This document shows positions 7,697 to 17,180 of a stretch of DNA of 64,000 nucleotides, piece after piece. The notes below the pieces were generated by a model, which saw only the letters and a program-made list of their open reading frames with translations, ran no database searches and was not told the DNA's origin. Each line of letters begins with the position of its first letter. The stretch's first letter is position 1. Made by a program: the position numbers and the translations under genes. Source of the stretch: Streptomyces sp. DH37 (lineage in GTDB: Bacteria; Actinomycetota; Actinomycetes; Streptomycetales; Streptomycetaceae); assembly GCF_029813835.1 (NCBI RefSeq), contig NZ_JARVKV010000007.1, forward strand, positions 62,001 to 126,000. The letters are read 5' to 3'.

Positions 7697-8611
7697 TCAA
7701 CGTCTCTGAGTGGCCCGTTCCAGCGCGCGGCGGGTGTGCGGGCCGTACACGCCCTCCGGGTCGCCCCGCACCCCGTACCAGACCTGGAACGTGGCCACCC
7801 CGCTGGTGACCTCGCCGTCGTACACGCCGTCCACGCCGTGCTTCCGGGCGTCGTAGGTGCCCACCGCGGCCAGCCGGTACTGCAGCTCGACGACCTCCGG
7901 GCCCGAGTCGCCCTCGCGCAGGGTGCGCGGCTGGCCGTCGCCGTCCCGATCGCCGTCGCCGTCCCGGTCGCCGTCCCAGCCCTCGCCGTCGTCGCCGTCC
8001 CGGCCGTCGCCGCCCTGGTCGCCCCCGCTCGGGGCGGTGGGGGAGGGGGGCGGGGGCGGTGCGGCGCTCGTGGGCGCCCCGGCGGTGCCGGCGGGGGTAG
8101 CGGAGGGGGACGGGGCGCTGCTGCGCGACGGGCTCGCGGACGCGGAGGGGGAGGACGAGGGAGAGGGGGAGGACGAGGGCGACGCGGAGCCGCTGGGTTC
8201 GGCGTCCGCCGACTCGCCGCCCGGGTCGTCGGTGGGCACGACGGCGGTCGGGGCGCCGCCCCGGTCGCCGAAGCGGGCCTCGTCGAAGGGGTCGTTCCCC
8301 TGCGTGAACAGCCCGGCCACGAGCACGCCGGAGCCCACCACGGCCACCGCGGTGCCGCCCACGGCCAGCGCCATGCCGCGTCCGACGCGGCGGCGCGGGG
8401 CCCGGTGGCCGGTCACGGGCGGCAGGGGAGCCGTGTCGCCGTCCGCCCGGCGGAACCCGTCGGGGAACATCGCCAGATCGGCCGGGTCCGGCCCCTGGTC
8501 CGGCTGCGTCACCGGCCGCGGCAGCACCTCCACCTCGGCGCACCGGCAGCTCGCCCGGCCGGAGTCGTCCGCGGGCCTCTGGCATATGGGGCAGATGGGC
8601 GTTTCCGCCAC
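7697..8611 (-). CDS. Membrane protein with N-terminal zinc ribbon and C-terminal peptidoglycan-binding domain
   Basis: 304 aa from GTG at 8611 (AGGGGAG SD upstream). Order: a CPIC...CRC zinc-ribbon-like pair at residues 6-25, an acidic linker, one transmembrane helix at about 95-115 ([22 protein letters not shown]), a long Ser/Pro spacer ([18 protein letters not shown]), a Gly/Asp repeat segment ([13 protein letters not shown]), and a PG_binding_1 domain ([17 protein letters not shown] ... [13 protein letters not shown]). Topology would put the zinc ribbon in the cytoplasm and the wall-binding domain outside. Role unknown; a wall-sensing or tethering protein is an inference. Divergent from the MFS gene. 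Confidence 0.82.
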   Translation of the reverse strand: MAETPICPICQRPADDSGRASCRCAEVEVLPRPVTQPDQGPDPADLAMFPDGFRRADGDTAPLPPVTGHRAPRRRVGRGMALAVGGTAVAVVGSGVLVAGLFTQGNDPFDEARFGDRGGAPTAVVPTDDPGGESADAEPSGSASPSSSPSPSSSPSASASPSRSSAPSPSATPAGTAGAPTSAAPPPPPSPTAPSGGDQGGDGRDGDDGEGWDGDRDGDGDRDGDGQPRTLREGDSGPEVVELQYRLAAVGTYDARKHGVDGVYDGEVTSGVATFQVWYGVRGDPEGVYGPHTRRALERATQRR

Positions 8612-8807
8612 GGTGAGCTCCCCTCCCTCAGAAATGCCACAGAGGTTACTGGATGCCCCCACCTCACTCCGTACCCACCGGTCACACCGTCCGGGGCCGC
8701 ACGGTCCCCGGCGCGCCCGCTTGACGCGCCCCCGGCTGGGCACCCGCCCCCGACGGAACCCACCACGGGCCGCGACGGCGGGCCCGTGCGCGGCAGAGGA
8801 GGTGACC

Positions 8808-10874
8808 ATGGCGCAGCCCGCACCGGCCGCCGGCGCCCCGCCCGCCGAGCCGGACGCCGAACGGCCGCGGCGCACCGTCCTGCTGGCGATCGGCGCCCTG
8901 CTGCTGGGCATGCTGCTCGCCGCGCTGGACCAGACGATCGTCGCCACCGCCCTTCCGACGATCGTCAGCGAGCTGGGCGGCCTGGACCACCTCTCCTGGG
9001 TGGTCACCGCCTACCTCCTGGCCTCCACCGCCGCGACCCCGCTGTGGGGCAAGCTCGGCGACCAGTACGGACGCAAGCGCCTCTACCAGGGCGCCATCGC
9101 CGTCTTCCTGCTCGGCTCGGCGCTGTGCGGCCTCGCGCAGGACATGGGCCAGCTGATCGCCTTCCGCGCCGTGCAGGGGCTGGGCGGCGGCGGACTGATG
9201 GTGCTGTCGATGGCGATCGTCGGCGACATCGTCCCGCCCCGCGACCGGGGCCGCTACCAGGGGGTGTTCGGCGCGGTCTTCGGCGCCGCCAGCGTGCTGG
9301 GACCCCTCATCGGCGGGTTGTTCACCCAGCACCTGAGCTGGCGCTGGGTCTTCTACGTCAACCTGCCCGTCGGGGCGGTCGCCCTCGCCGTCGTCGCGGC
9401 CGCCCTGCACATCCCGGCCCACCGCGAGAAGCACCGCATCGACTACCTCGGCACCCTGCTGATCGCCTCCGTCGCCACCTGCGTCGTGCTGGTCACCTCG
9501 CTGGGCGGCACCACCTGGGAGTGGGGGTCGGGCCCGGTCGTCGGTCTGACCGTGCTCGGCGCGGTGCTGCTGTACGCCTTCACCGCCGTCGAGCGGCGGG
9601 CCGCCGAACCCGTGCTGCCGCCGGAACTGTTCCGCAACCGCACCTTCGCCATCTGCTCGGTCATCGGCTTCATTGTCGGCTTCGCGCTGTTCGGATCGAT
9701 GACCTACCTGCCGACCTTCCTCCAGGTCGTCCACGGGATCTCGCCGACCATGTCCGGCGTGCACATGCTGCCGATGGTGCTCGGCGTGCTGGTCTCCTCC
9801 ACCGGCTCCGGGCAGATCGTCAGCCGCACCGGCCGCTGGAAGGTCTTCCCCGTCACCGGCACGGCCGTCACCGCGATCGGCCTGCTGCTGCTCCACGGCC
9901 TCGACGAGACCAGCTCCACCTGGCGGATGTCCGGCGCCTTCCTGGTCTTCGGCCTGGGCCTGGGCCTGGTGATGCAGGTGCTGATCCTCGCCGTGCAGAA
10001 CGCCGTGCCGTACCGGAACCTGGGCGTCGCCACCTCCGGGGCCACCTTCTTCCGCTCCATCGGGGCCTCGGTCGGCGTCTCCGTCTTCGGCGCGGTCTTC
10101 GCGGCCACCCTCGGCGACCGGCTGGCCGACGCCCTGCGCGGCACGCCGCTGCCGCCCGGCGTCGACCCGGAGGGCCTGGAGGCCGACCCGCGGGCCGTCG
10201 ACCGGCTCCCCGCGGACGTCCGGGCCGACGTCCTGGGCGCGTACGCCGACTCCGTCACGGGCGTCTTCCTGTGGGCGGTGCCCGTGGTGCTGGCGGCCTT
10301 CGTCCTCTCCTGGTTCCTGCGCGAGGAGCCCCTGCGCGACAGCGTCCGGACCCCGGACGGCAGCGAGGTCATCCCGCCCAACCCCGTGGAGCGCTCCTCC
10401 CGCGAGGAGGTCGCCCGCACGATGTCGCTGCTGACCACCCGCCAGGGGCAGCGCGACCTGTACCGGCGCGTCGCCGAGCGGGCCGGGGTGGACCTCAGGC
10501 CCGCGTCCTGCTGGATGCTGCTGCGCATCCGGCGCCACGGCTCCGTCGAGCCCGCCCTGCTGTCCGACCGCCACTCCGTGCCGCTGGAGGTGATCACGGA
10601 GGCGGCCCGCCAGCTCGAGGAGCGCGGCCTGGCCGTGCGCGAGGGGCTGCCGCTGGTCCTCACCGGGCGGGGGCGGCCGGTGGCCGAGCGGCTGGCGGAC
10701 GCCCGCGAGGAGTGCCTGGCCGAGTTGCTGGGCGACTGGTGGACGCCCGACCGCCCCGCCGACCTGACCGAACTCGTCCACGAGCTCAGCGCGGAGACGG
10801 GCGGCTCGGAGGCCGAGTGCCCGCGCGGGAGCGACGGGGGCGGGGCCGCCCGCCGGGCCGCGGGCCGGGCCTGA
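8808..10874 (+). CDS. DHA2 (14-TM) MFS drug-efflux transporter with C-terminal winged-helix extension
   Basis: 688 aa; AGAGGAGGTGACC immediately before the ATG is a near-perfect Shine-Dalgarno. Residues about 25-510 form an EmrB/QacA-type 14-TM transporter: [13 protein letters not shown] in TM1, the motif A loop [13 protein letters not shown], and the antiporter motif [13 protein letters not shown]. Residues about 545-670 are cytosolic and resemble a MarR-like winged helix ([42 protein letters not shown]). The fused tail is seen in actinobacterial members. Substrate unknown; multidrug export is family knowledge. Confidence 0.9.
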   Translation: MAQPAPAAGAPPAEPDAERPRRTVLLAIGALLLGMLLAALDQTIVATALPTIVSELGGLDHLSWVVTAYLLASTAATPLWGKLGDQYGRKRLYQGAIAVFLLGSALCGLAQDMGQLIAFRAVQGLGGGGLMVLSMAIVGDIVPPRDRGRYQGVFGAVFGAASVLGPLIGGLFTQHLSWRWVFYVNLPVGAVALAVVAAALHIPAHREKHRIDYLGTLLIASVATCVVLVTSLGGTTWEWGSGPVVGLTVLGAVLLYAFTAVERRAAEPVLPPELFRNRTFAICSVIGFIVGFALFGSMTYLPTFLQVVHGISPTMSGVHMLPMVLGVLVSSTGSGQIVSRTGRWKVFPVTGTAVTAIGLLLLHGLDETSSTWRMSGAFLVFGLGLGLVMQVLILAVQNAVPYRNLGVATSGATFFRSIGASVGVSVFGAVFAATLGDRLADALRGTPLPPGVDPEGLEADPRAVDRLPADVRADVLGAYADSVTGVFLWAVPVVLAAFVLSWFLREEPLRDSVRTPDGSEVIPPNPVERSSREEVARTMSLLTTRQGQRDLYRRVAERAGVDLRPASCWMLLRIRRHGSVEPALLSDRHSVPLEVITEAARQLEERGLAVREGLPLVLTGRGRPVAERLADAREECLAELLGDWWTPDRPADLTELVHELSAETGGSEAECPRGSDGGGAARRAAGRA

Positions 10875-10982
10875 CCGGCCCTGACCGGTTCGGCGGCGGA
10901 TCCCGGCGCCCTCCACGGGACGGCGGGGACCCGCCCCCGGGGAGCCGGGCGCCCGGCCCCGGGCGGGACCGGACGCCCGGGC

Positions 10983-11345
10983 TCAGGCCTCCGCCGCGTC
11001 CGTCCCGGGCTTCGGACCGGACTGCTGGACGACCTCGAAGGTCCACACGGTGGAGTCCGACGCCGCCGGGCCCCGGCCCGCGCCGCCGCCCGGACGGCCC
11101 CCGCCGCTGCCGCCGCCCTGGTGCGCGGACTTCATCGGGCCCGACATCCACGCCTGGAAGGCGGCCTCGTCACGCCAGCGGGTGTACACGAGGTACCGGT
11201 CGGTCCCCTCCAGCGGACGCAGCAGCTCGAACCATTCGAAACCGTCCGAGGACTCCACCACCCCCGCCCGGGAGGCGAACCGCTTCTCGAGTTCCTCCCG
11301 CTGCTCGGAGGGGACGGTCAGGGCGTTGATCTTCACGATGCTCAT
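10983..11345 (-). CDS. Antibiotic-biosynthesis-monooxygenase-fold protein, MhuD-like heme-degrading monooxygenase
   Basis: 120 aa ABM-fold protein. The catalytic residues of Mycobacterium MhuD (Asn7, Trp66, His75) fall at exactly the same positions here: N7 in SIVKIN, W66 in FQAWM, H75 in KSAHQG. The typical FEWFELLRP and YLVYTRWRDEAAFQ strands are also present. An insertion of Gly/Arg/Pro low complexity (residues about 77-95) follows His75. The family opens heme to release iron using ferredoxin-type electrons; here that is inferred from the matching triad. ATG at 11345; convergent with the MFS gene. Confidence 0.82.
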   Translation of the reverse strand: MSIVKINALTVPSEQREELEKRFASRAGVVESSDGFEWFELLRPLEGTDRYLVYTRWRDEAAFQAWMSGPMKSAHQGGGSGGGRPGGGAGRGPAASDSTVWTFEVVQQSGPKPGTDAAEA

Positions 11346-11441
11346 GGCCCCATCGTGCCCCGTCCCGCTCCCGGGTGCGGCCGCGGCACGGCCGGCCGGT
11401 GCGTTCGCGGCGCTGTGTCCTCATGCGTCCCTTTGTGTCCC

Positions 11442-11483
11442 CGGTATACGGCGGCGCGGTACACGGCGGCGGTACACGGCGGC
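11442..11483. repeat. 13-bp tandem repeat, three copies
   Basis: GGTAYACGGCGGC occurs at 11442-11454, 11458-11470 and 11471-11483, just downstream of the unknown gene ending at 11497 (minus strand) and upstream of the monooxygenase start. No function apparent; it may be simple slippage. Confidence 0.7.
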
Positions 11484-11496
11484 GACCGCGTCCGGG

Positions 11497-12024
11497 TCAC
11501 AACCGCAGGAGCTGGTCGGCCGCGTCGCGGTACCGCCGCAGCGCCTTGCGCAGGTCCTCCGTCCGCTCCGCCGCGTCCTCGCCCTGCCAGGGCTCGCGGA
11601 GCCCGCGGTGGCGTTCGGCCAGGAGTTCGGTGATGCGGTGGGAGACCTCCTCGAACACGGCGTCCGCCTCCGTCACCGAGCGCCGCGGATCGTCGACGAA
11701 GCCCGTCACCGCGTCGTGCAGCCGCCGGCCGAACCGCTCGCGCTCCTCGGGCGTCAGGAACCCCTGGCTCCCCGGGCTTCCCGGGCTCCTCGGGCTCTCG
11801 GGGCCGTGGTCCTGGTGCGTCCCCGCGCCGCCCGTCTCCTTCCGGAGCGACCGGTCGGCGGTGGGGGACGACGGGCCGTGGCCGTCGGTCCGGTCAATCC
11901 GGCCCGTCCGGTCGGCCCGGTCCACCCGGTCCGCCGGAGGCGCCTCGTCCGTCCACTCGGGCCGACCGGCGCGGTCCGCCAGAGGGGTCTGCCGGGTCTG
12001 GTGGGTCTGTCGGCCGGTCGTCAT
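11497..12024 (-). CDS. Hypothetical protein, charged helical C-terminus
   Basis: 175 aa, not recognised. The first about 80 residues are Asp/Arg/Thr-rich and probably disordered (TDEAPPADRVDRADRTGRID); residues about 95-175 are amphipathic helices (FGRRLHDAVTGFVDDPRRSV, ITELLAERHRGLREP, LRKALRRYRDAADQLLRL). The helical part resembles the C-terminal half of its operon partner. The ATG overlaps the TGA of the upstream gene (ATGA at 12021-12024), so the two are translationally coupled and presumably act together. Confidence 0.75.
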   Translation of the reverse strand: MTTGRQTHQTRQTPLADRAGRPEWTDEAPPADRVDRADRTGRIDRTDGHGPSSPTADRSLRKETGGAGTHQDHGPESPRSPGSPGSQGFLTPEERERFGRRLHDAVTGFVDDPRRSVTEADAVFEEVSHRITELLAERHRGLREPWQGEDAAERTEDLRKALRRYRDAADQLLRL

Positions 12025-12719
12025 GCCCTGCCCCCGGAGGTGTCGTGGCGGCGCAGCGCCCCGGGGACGTGCAGCCGCTCGGAGAGCCGGCCGTGGTCCC
12101 GCGATCCGGCGCCGCCGCCGGTGTGTGCGTGGTCGCGGTCGTGGTCGTGCCCGCGGCGGCCCCCGCCGCCGCGGGAGTCGTGCGCGGTCTCCGCCATCAG
12201 GTCCTCGTACAGGGCGCGGGCGTGGACCAGCGCCTCGCGCAGCCGCTCGGTGTCGGCCTGGCCCTCACGGGCCAGCACGGCCACGGCGTGCACCTCGCGG
12301 TAGCCCTGGACGCGCCGCGGGTGGTGCACGGAGAGCGCGGAGACCTGCTCGTCGTACCCGTCGCCCGGGAAGCCGCGCGCCTCGGCCAGCCTGCTCAGCA
12401 GCCGGTCGGCCGCGACGACCGCCTCCACCGGCGCGTCGACGAACCGCTCCTGCACGGCGGCCCACTGGGCCGCGTACTCCTCGCGCTCGTCCGGGGTCAG
12501 CGGCTTCGTCCGCAGCTCGCCGTGGCGCTGGAGCCGCTCCCGCAGCTCCCGTTCGGCGGCCTTGCGGTCCCCGCCGTGCTGGGCCACGGTCCGCTCGTAC
12601 TCGGGTCCGAACCGCCGCTTCACGGAGTGCGGGCCCTTGCCGCTCCTGACGAGGAACAGGGCGAGTGCGAGGACGACGACCGCCGCCACGATCAGTGTGA
12701 TGATCAAACCTGTGGACAT
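12021..12719 (-). CDS. Single-pass membrane protein of unknown function
   Basis: 232 aa. An N-terminal transmembrane helix (residues 5-26, LIITLIVAAVVVLALALFLV) is followed by a long hydrophilic helical region that would face the cytoplasm (KRRFGPEYERTVAQHGGDRKAAERELRERLQRH), a motif common to actinobacterial proteins annotated as secreted or hypothetical. The C-terminal His/Asp/Gly stretch (GHDHDRDHAHTGGG) could bind metal but may be low complexity. It shares a 4-bp overlap with the following gene. Function not known. Confidence 0.78.
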   Translation of the reverse strand: MSTGLIITLIVAAVVVLALALFLVRSGKGPHSVKRRFGPEYERTVAQHGGDRKAAERELRERLQRHGELRTKPLTPDEREEYAAQWAAVQERFVDAPVEAVVAADRLLSRLAEARGFPGDGYDEQVSALSVHHPRRVQGYREVHAVAVLAREGQADTERLREALVHARALYEDLMAETAHDSRGGGGRRGHDHDRDHAHTGGGAGSRDHGRLSERLHVPGALRRHDTSGGRA

Positions 12720-12755
12720 GGCTCGCCTTCCACGAGTGTCCCCTTGCTCGGGCTG

Positions 12756-13637
12756 TCAACTCTCCGCGTTGCCGCCCTCGCTCCCCGCAAACGGAGCGCT
12801 GGTGAACGCCACCGGCGCGTCGAACGCCGCCCGCCGCGTGGCGCGGCGCAGCGCCCGCAGCACCGTGCCGCCCAGAACGAGGGTGAGCACCACGGTCAGC
12901 AGGGCGCGCGGCAGGTCCCAGCCGAGGGAGGTGGCCAGGACGTAGGCGGCGAACTTGGCCAGCTTCACCTCCAGCGCGTCCTCCGGGACATGGGAGATCC
13001 CGGTGGCCAAGCCGCCGATGTACGGCCAGCCCTGGAGGTTCATCACCACGCCGTACAGCACCGAGGCGACGGCCCCGTACGCGGCGAGCAGCGCCAGCTC
13101 CGGCCGCCCGCGCAGCCGGTGGGGCCCGGGCAGCAGGCCCGCGCCCATCGCCACCCAGCCCATCGACAGCATCTGGAACGGCAGCCACGGCCCGACCCCG
13201 CCGGTCAGCAGCGCCGAGGCGAACATCGACACCGCGCCCAGGACGAACCCGAAGCCCGGCCCCAGGACCCGGCCGGAGAGCACCATCAGGAAGAACATCG
13301 GCTCCAGCCCCGCCGTGCCCGCCCCCAGCGGGCGCAGCGCGGCGCCCACGGCGGCCAGCACGCCGAGCATCGCGACGGCCTTGGCGTCCAGCCCGGTGTC
13401 CGCGACGGCCGCCACCGCCACCGCCAGCAGCAGCGGCAGCAGCGCCGCGAACAGCCAGGGCGCGTCCCGGGAGTGGGCCAGTCCGGAGGCGGAGTCGGCC
13501 AGCAGCGGCCAGCCGAAGGCGGCCACGCCGATGGCCGAGACGATGCCGAGCGCCGCGGCGGAGCGCGGCCCGAGCCGTACGGCCCGCACCTGGCGGCCGG
13601 GGCGGCCGGGGCCGGCGGGGCGGCTCGCGGGGGTCAC
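12756..13637 (-). CDS. ECF transporter S component, putative cobalamin-specific substrate-binding membrane protein
   Basis: 293 aa from GTG at 13637, overlapping the ATPase stop by 4 bp (GTGA). Six or so hydrophobic helices: AAALGIVSAIGVAAFGWPLL, the MFFLMVLSGRVLGPGFGFVLGAVSMFASAL segment typical of large S components, and later VLYGVVMNLQGWP. S components bind the vitamin directly in the membrane and dock on the shared T/A module. Specificity is not readable from the protein, but the operon is led by a cobalamin riboswitch, so a B12 or cobinamide S component is the best inference. Last gene of the five-gene operon. Confidence 0.85.
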   Translation of the reverse strand: MTPASRPAGPGRPGRQVRAVRLGPRSAAALGIVSAIGVAAFGWPLLADSASGLAHSRDAPWLFAALLPLLLAVAVAAVADTGLDAKAVAMLGVLAAVGAALRPLGAGTAGLEPMFFLMVLSGRVLGPGFGFVLGAVSMFASALLTGGVGPWLPFQMLSMGWVAMGAGLLPGPHRLRGRPELALLAAYGAVASVLYGVVMNLQGWPYIGGLATGISHVPEDALEVKLAKFAAYVLATSLGWDLPRALLTVVLTLVLGGTVLRALRRATRRAAFDAPVAFTSAPFAGSEGGNAES

Positions 13638-15292
13638 GTGCCCGCTCCCGTCTTCTCCAGGGCCGCCCGCACCTGGCCGGCCGTCAGCCAGCGCTGCGGG
13701 GCGAGGATCTTCGCGGTCTGCGGGGCGAAGGCGGGGGAGGAGGTGACGACCTCGGCGCTCGGGCCGTCCGCGACGACCTCGCCCTCGGCCAGGACCACCA
13801 CGCGGCGGGCGAGTTCGGCGGCGAGTTCGACGTCGTGGGTGGCCAGGACGATCGCGTGGCCGTCGTCCGCCAGCGCGCGCAGCACCCCGGTCAGCCGCTC
13901 CTTCGCCGCGTAGTCCAGGCCGCGCGTCGGCTCGTCCAGGAGCAGCAGGGGAGGGGCGGCGGTGAGGACGACGGCCAGCGCCAGGGCCAGGCGCTGGCCC
14001 TCCGACAGATCGCGCGGATGGGTGCCGTCGGAGACGTCCGGCAGCAGGGAGGACACCAGGGCGCGGCAGGTGCCGGGCTCGGCGCCCGCGTCCCGGTCCG
14101 CGCCGGCGCACTCGGCCGCGACGGTGTCCGCGTACAGCAGGTCGCGCGGGTCCTGCGGCACCAGGCCGACGTGGCGCAGCAGTTCGGCGGGCCGGGTGCG
14201 GTGCGGCACGACGGGACCGCCGGGGCCGCCGGGGCCGCCGCCCAGGCGCACCGTGCCGCGCGCGGGCTCGTGCATCCCCATCAGGGTGTTCAGCAGGGTG
14301 GACTTGCCCGCGCCGTTGCGGCCCATCAGCGCGACCGTCTCGCCCGGCCGCACCACCAGGTCCACCGCCCGCAGGGCGGCGGTCCGGCCGCGGTGGACGG
14401 AGAGCGCGGAGACCTCGGCCAGCGGCCCGCCGCCCGCGGGCCCGGTGCGGGCGGCGGACGGTTCCAGCGGCTCCAGCGGTTCCAGCCGCTTCCGCAGGCC
14501 CGCCGCCCGGCGGCGCGCGTCCCGCACCGACAGCGGCAGCGGGGACCAGCCGGCCAGCCGCCCCAGGGCGACGACGGGCGGGTGGACCGGCGAGAGCGCC
14601 ATCACCTCGGCCGGGTCGCCCAGGACGGGCGCGGCGCCGGGCGCGGGCAGCAGCAGCACCCGGTCCGCGTACTGCACCACGCGCTCCAGGCGGTGCTCGG
14701 CCATCAGCACGGTGGTGCCCAGGTCGTGGACCAGCCGCTGGAGGACGGCCAGCACCTCCTCGGCGGCGGCCGGGTCGAGCGCGGAGGTCGGCTCGTCCAG
14801 CACCAGCACCTTCGGATGGGTGGTCAGCACCGAGCCGATGGCGACGCGCTGCATCTGCCCGCCCGAGAGGGTGGCGACGGGGCGTTCGCGCAGGTCGGCC
14901 AGGCCCAGCAGGTCCAGGGTCTCCTCGACGCGGCGGCGCATGGTGGCGGGCGGCAGGCCCAGGGACTCCATGCCGTAGGCGAGTTCGTCCTCGACGGTGT
15001 CGGTGACGAAGTGCGCGAGCGGGTCCTGGCCCACGGTGCCGACCACGTCGGCCAGTTCGCGCGGCCTGTGGTCGCGGGTGTCGCGGCCGTCCACGGTCAC
15101 CCGGCCGTGCAGGGTGCCGCCGGTGAAGTGCGGCACCAGCCCGGAGACGGTGCCCAGCAGCGTGGACTTGCCCACGCCGGACGGGCCGACGAGGAGCACC
15201 AGCTCGCCCTCGGGCACGGTGAGGTCCACCCCGTGCACGACGGGGGCGGAGGCGTCCCCGTAGGTGACGGAGACCTGGTCGAAGCGGATCAT
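13634..15292 (-). CDS. ECF transporter energy-coupling ATPase, two fused nucleotide-binding domains
   Basis: 552 aa. NBD1 (about 1-240): Walker A GPSGVGKST, signature LSGGQMQRVA, Walker B VLVLDEPTSALD, switch His in LMAEHRLE. NBD2 (about 295-530): Walker A GRNGAGKST, signature LSEGQRLALA, Walker B LLLLDEPTRGLD, switch His in LATHDVE. This EcfA-EcfA' fusion is the standard actinobacterial arrangement and powers substrate toppling by the S component. It overlaps the T-component gene by 4 bp (ATGA) upstream and the S-component gene by 4 bp downstream, implying strictly coupled synthesis. Confidence 0.95.
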   Translation of the reverse strand: MIRFDQVSVTYGDASAPVVHGVDLTVPEGELVLLVGPSGVGKSTLLGTVSGLVPHFTGGTLHGRVTVDGRDTRDHRPRELADVVGTVGQDPLAHFVTDTVEDELAYGMESLGLPPATMRRRVEETLDLLGLADLRERPVATLSGGQMQRVAIGSVLTTHPKVLVLDEPTSALDPAAAEEVLAVLQRLVHDLGTTVLMAEHRLERVVQYADRVLLLPAPGAAPVLGDPAEVMALSPVHPPVVALGRLAGWSPLPLSVRDARRRAAGLRKRLEPLEPLEPSAARTGPAGGGPLAEVSALSVHRGRTAALRAVDLVVRPGETVALMGRNGAGKSTLLNTLMGMHEPARGTVRLGGGPGGPGGPVVPHRTRPAELLRHVGLVPQDPRDLLYADTVAAECAGADRDAGAEPGTCRALVSSLLPDVSDGTHPRDLSEGQRLALALAVVLTAAPPLLLLDEPTRGLDYAAKERLTGVLRALADDGHAIVLATHDVELAAELARRVVVLAEGEVVADGPSAEVVTSSPAFAPQTAKILAPQRWLTAGQVRAALEKTGAGT

Positions 15293-16470
15293 GCGCGGGT
15301 CGTCTCCTTCGCCGGCGGGTTCTGCCCGGTGCGGGAGACGGACCCGGCGTCGGTGTCGGTTCGGGGGGCGGGTACGGGGGCGACGAAGGCCGGCAGCAGC
15401 CCGGCCAGCACGGCCGCCGCGGGCCACAGCGGCAGTTCGGGCGCGGTCAGCGGCACCGGGGGCGGGTCGAGGGCCGCCGGGAAGCGGGAGGCGGCCCAGA
15501 CCACGGCCGCGCCGACCGCCGCGCCGGACGCCGACACCAGCCAGGCGCGCGCCCCCCAGCGGTCGGGCCGGTAGCGGCTGCGCACCGCGCGGCGTCCGCC
15601 CAGCCGCAGTCCGCCGAGCGCGGCGGCCAGCCCGAGCAGGAGCACCGGCAGGCCGTAGACCGCGCCCCGGGCGGCCAGCAGCCCGTACGTCCCGGCGCAC
15701 ACGCCCAGCAGCCCGCCCAGGGTGAGGGCGGTGGTGGTGCGGCGCACGGCGGGCGGCACCCGGGCGGTACGGCCGTAGCCGCGCGCGTCCATGGAGGCGG
15801 CCAGCGCCACCGAGCGCTCCAGGGCGCCCTCCAGGACCGGCAGCCCGATCCGCAGCACCGCCCCGACGCCCCTGTCGTCGCGGCCGCGCAGCCGGCGGGC
15901 GGCCCGCAGCCGCCGGACGTCGGCGATCAGGTGCGGCGCGAACGTCATCGCCACGACCACCGCCATCCCCGCCTCGTACAGCGCGGCGGGCAGGGACTTG
16001 AGCAGCCGGGCGGGGTTGGCCAGGGCGTTGGCCGCGCCGACGCACACCAGCATGGTGGCCAGCTTCAGCCCGTCGCGCAGCGCGAACGCCAGCCCCTCGG
16101 CCGTGACCCGGCCGCCGATCCGCACCCCCCGCGCCCAGTCGGGCAGCGGTACCTCGGGGAGGGTGAACAGCACGGTGGTGCCGGGGATCGGGGAGCCGAG
16201 GACGACGGCGAAGACCAGCCGGATCGCCAGCACCACCAGGGCGATCCGCAGGAAGGCGCCGTAGCCGCGCGCCCAGGGCGCGTCGGTGCGGCGGGCCGCG
16301 ACGACGTATCCCGTGACGGCGACGATCAGCGCCAGCAGCAGCGGGTTGGTGGTGCGCGACGCGGCCGTGGCCAGCCCCAGCGCCCACAGCCACCACGCGC
16401 CCGCGTGCAGCGCGTTGGAGCGCGTCGCACGCGGGGCGCGCAGGGCGGCGAGGGCCCGGCGGAGGGTCAT
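15289..16470 (-). CDS. ECF transporter T component (CbiQ/EcfT family)
   Basis: 393 aa membrane protein. Hydrophobic helices in the first half (LLLALIVAVTGYVVAARRT, IALVVLAIRLVFAVVLG) are followed by the cytosolic coupling helices that carry the diagnostic Ala-Arg-Gly element (ALAASMDARGYGR), which inserts into the ATPase grooves. The C-terminal 130 residues add three or four extra hydrophobic segments. EcfT transmits ATPase motion to the S component. 4-bp overlaps on both sides. Confidence 0.92.
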   Translation of the reverse strand: MTLRRALAALRAPRATRSNALHAGAWWLWALGLATAASRTTNPLLLALIVAVTGYVVAARRTDAPWARGYGAFLRIALVVLAIRLVFAVVLGSPIPGTTVLFTLPEVPLPDWARGVRIGGRVTAEGLAFALRDGLKLATMLVCVGAANALANPARLLKSLPAALYEAGMAVVVAMTFAPHLIADVRRLRAARRLRGRDDRGVGAVLRIGLPVLEGALERSVALAASMDARGYGRTARVPPAVRRTTTALTLGGLLGVCAGTYGLLAARGAVYGLPVLLLGLAAALGGLRLGGRRAVRSRYRPDRWGARAWLVSASGAAVGAAVVWAASRFPAALDPPPVPLTAPELPLWPAAAVLAGLLPAFVAPVPAPRTDTDAGSVSRTGQNPPAKETTRA

Positions 16471-17180
16471 GACCGGCGCCGGCGGGCCTGCCAGACGGCC
16501 GCGGCGCCGAGCGCGGCGACGGCGGCGACGCCGCCGACCAGGCCCGCGGAGGGGCCGCCGGACTCGGGGGCGCCGCGCTCACCGGGGTCTCCGGAGGCGC
16601 CGGCCGGCGTCGGCGTCCCGGGGGCGGAGCGGTCGGAGACCTGCTCGCCGCAGCCGGTGCGCGGATAGCCCGCGATGGCGCACAGCAGCGAACCGGAGTC
16701 GTACCGCAGCGGCTTCAGCACGGCGGCCAGCGCCTCGGCGGCGGTCCCGTCCTCGGGGACGCGCGCGCAGGCCGCGCGGCGCGCGGGCGGGACCTCGCCC
16801 TCGGGCGCGTCGGCCCGGGTGCCGAAGTCCACGCTCAGCGCGATCCGCTTGGTCCCCGCCTCGGGCCCGGTGCCGCCGCAGATCTCCGCGAAGTCGCCCG
16901 CCCCGCGCGGGGTGTCGGCCTCGGCGGAGTTCTCGCTCACCGCGAACCGGAAGCCCAGCACGGCGCCGTCCTCGGGCCGCAGCGTGCCCGGGCCCTGCGT
17001 GGCGTACGACCACCGGTCGCCGTCGCGCTCCCAGAAGGACCAGTAGCGGTAGCCCGCGGCGTGCGCGGGCGCCGCGGCCACCACCGGCAGGACGGCGGCG
17101 AGCGCTGCGGTGAGCACGGCGGTGAGCGCTGTGGTGAGCAGGGCGGTGCGCAGGGCGTACGCGGCGCGCGGCGCGGTCAC
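16467..17180 (-). CDS. Exported, C-terminally anchored small protein (SCO2322-like), possible transcobalamin-type beta domain
   Basis: 237 aa from GTG at 17180. A long signal peptide ends near PAHA-AGY (about residue 42). The mature start GYRYWSFWERDGDRWSYATQGPGTLRPEDGAVLGFRFA looks like the DUF4430 beta domain that caps cobalamin in intrinsic factor and transcobalamin (Tyr-Trp, then a glycine/aspartate turn and a strand ending in an aromatic). Four Cys probably form disulfides (EICGG, RAACARV, LLCAI, TGCGE). A Gly/Ser/Pro spacer, a C-terminal hydrophobic helix and RRRR tail anchor it in the membrane, facing outwards. The DUF4430 relation is my inference; the operon position between toroid protein and ECF-T is seen. 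Confidence 0.75.
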   Translation of the reverse strand: MTAPRAAYALRTALLTTALTAVLTAALAAVLPVVAAAPAHAAGYRYWSFWERDGDRWSYATQGPGTLRPEDGAVLGFRFAVSENSAEADTPRGAGDFAEICGGTGPEAGTKRIALSVDFGTRADAPEGEVPPARRAACARVPEDGTAAEALAAVLKPLRYDSGSLLCAIAGYPRTGCGEQVSDRSAPGTPTPAGASGDPGERGAPESGGPSAGLVGGVAAVAALGAAAVWQARRRRS

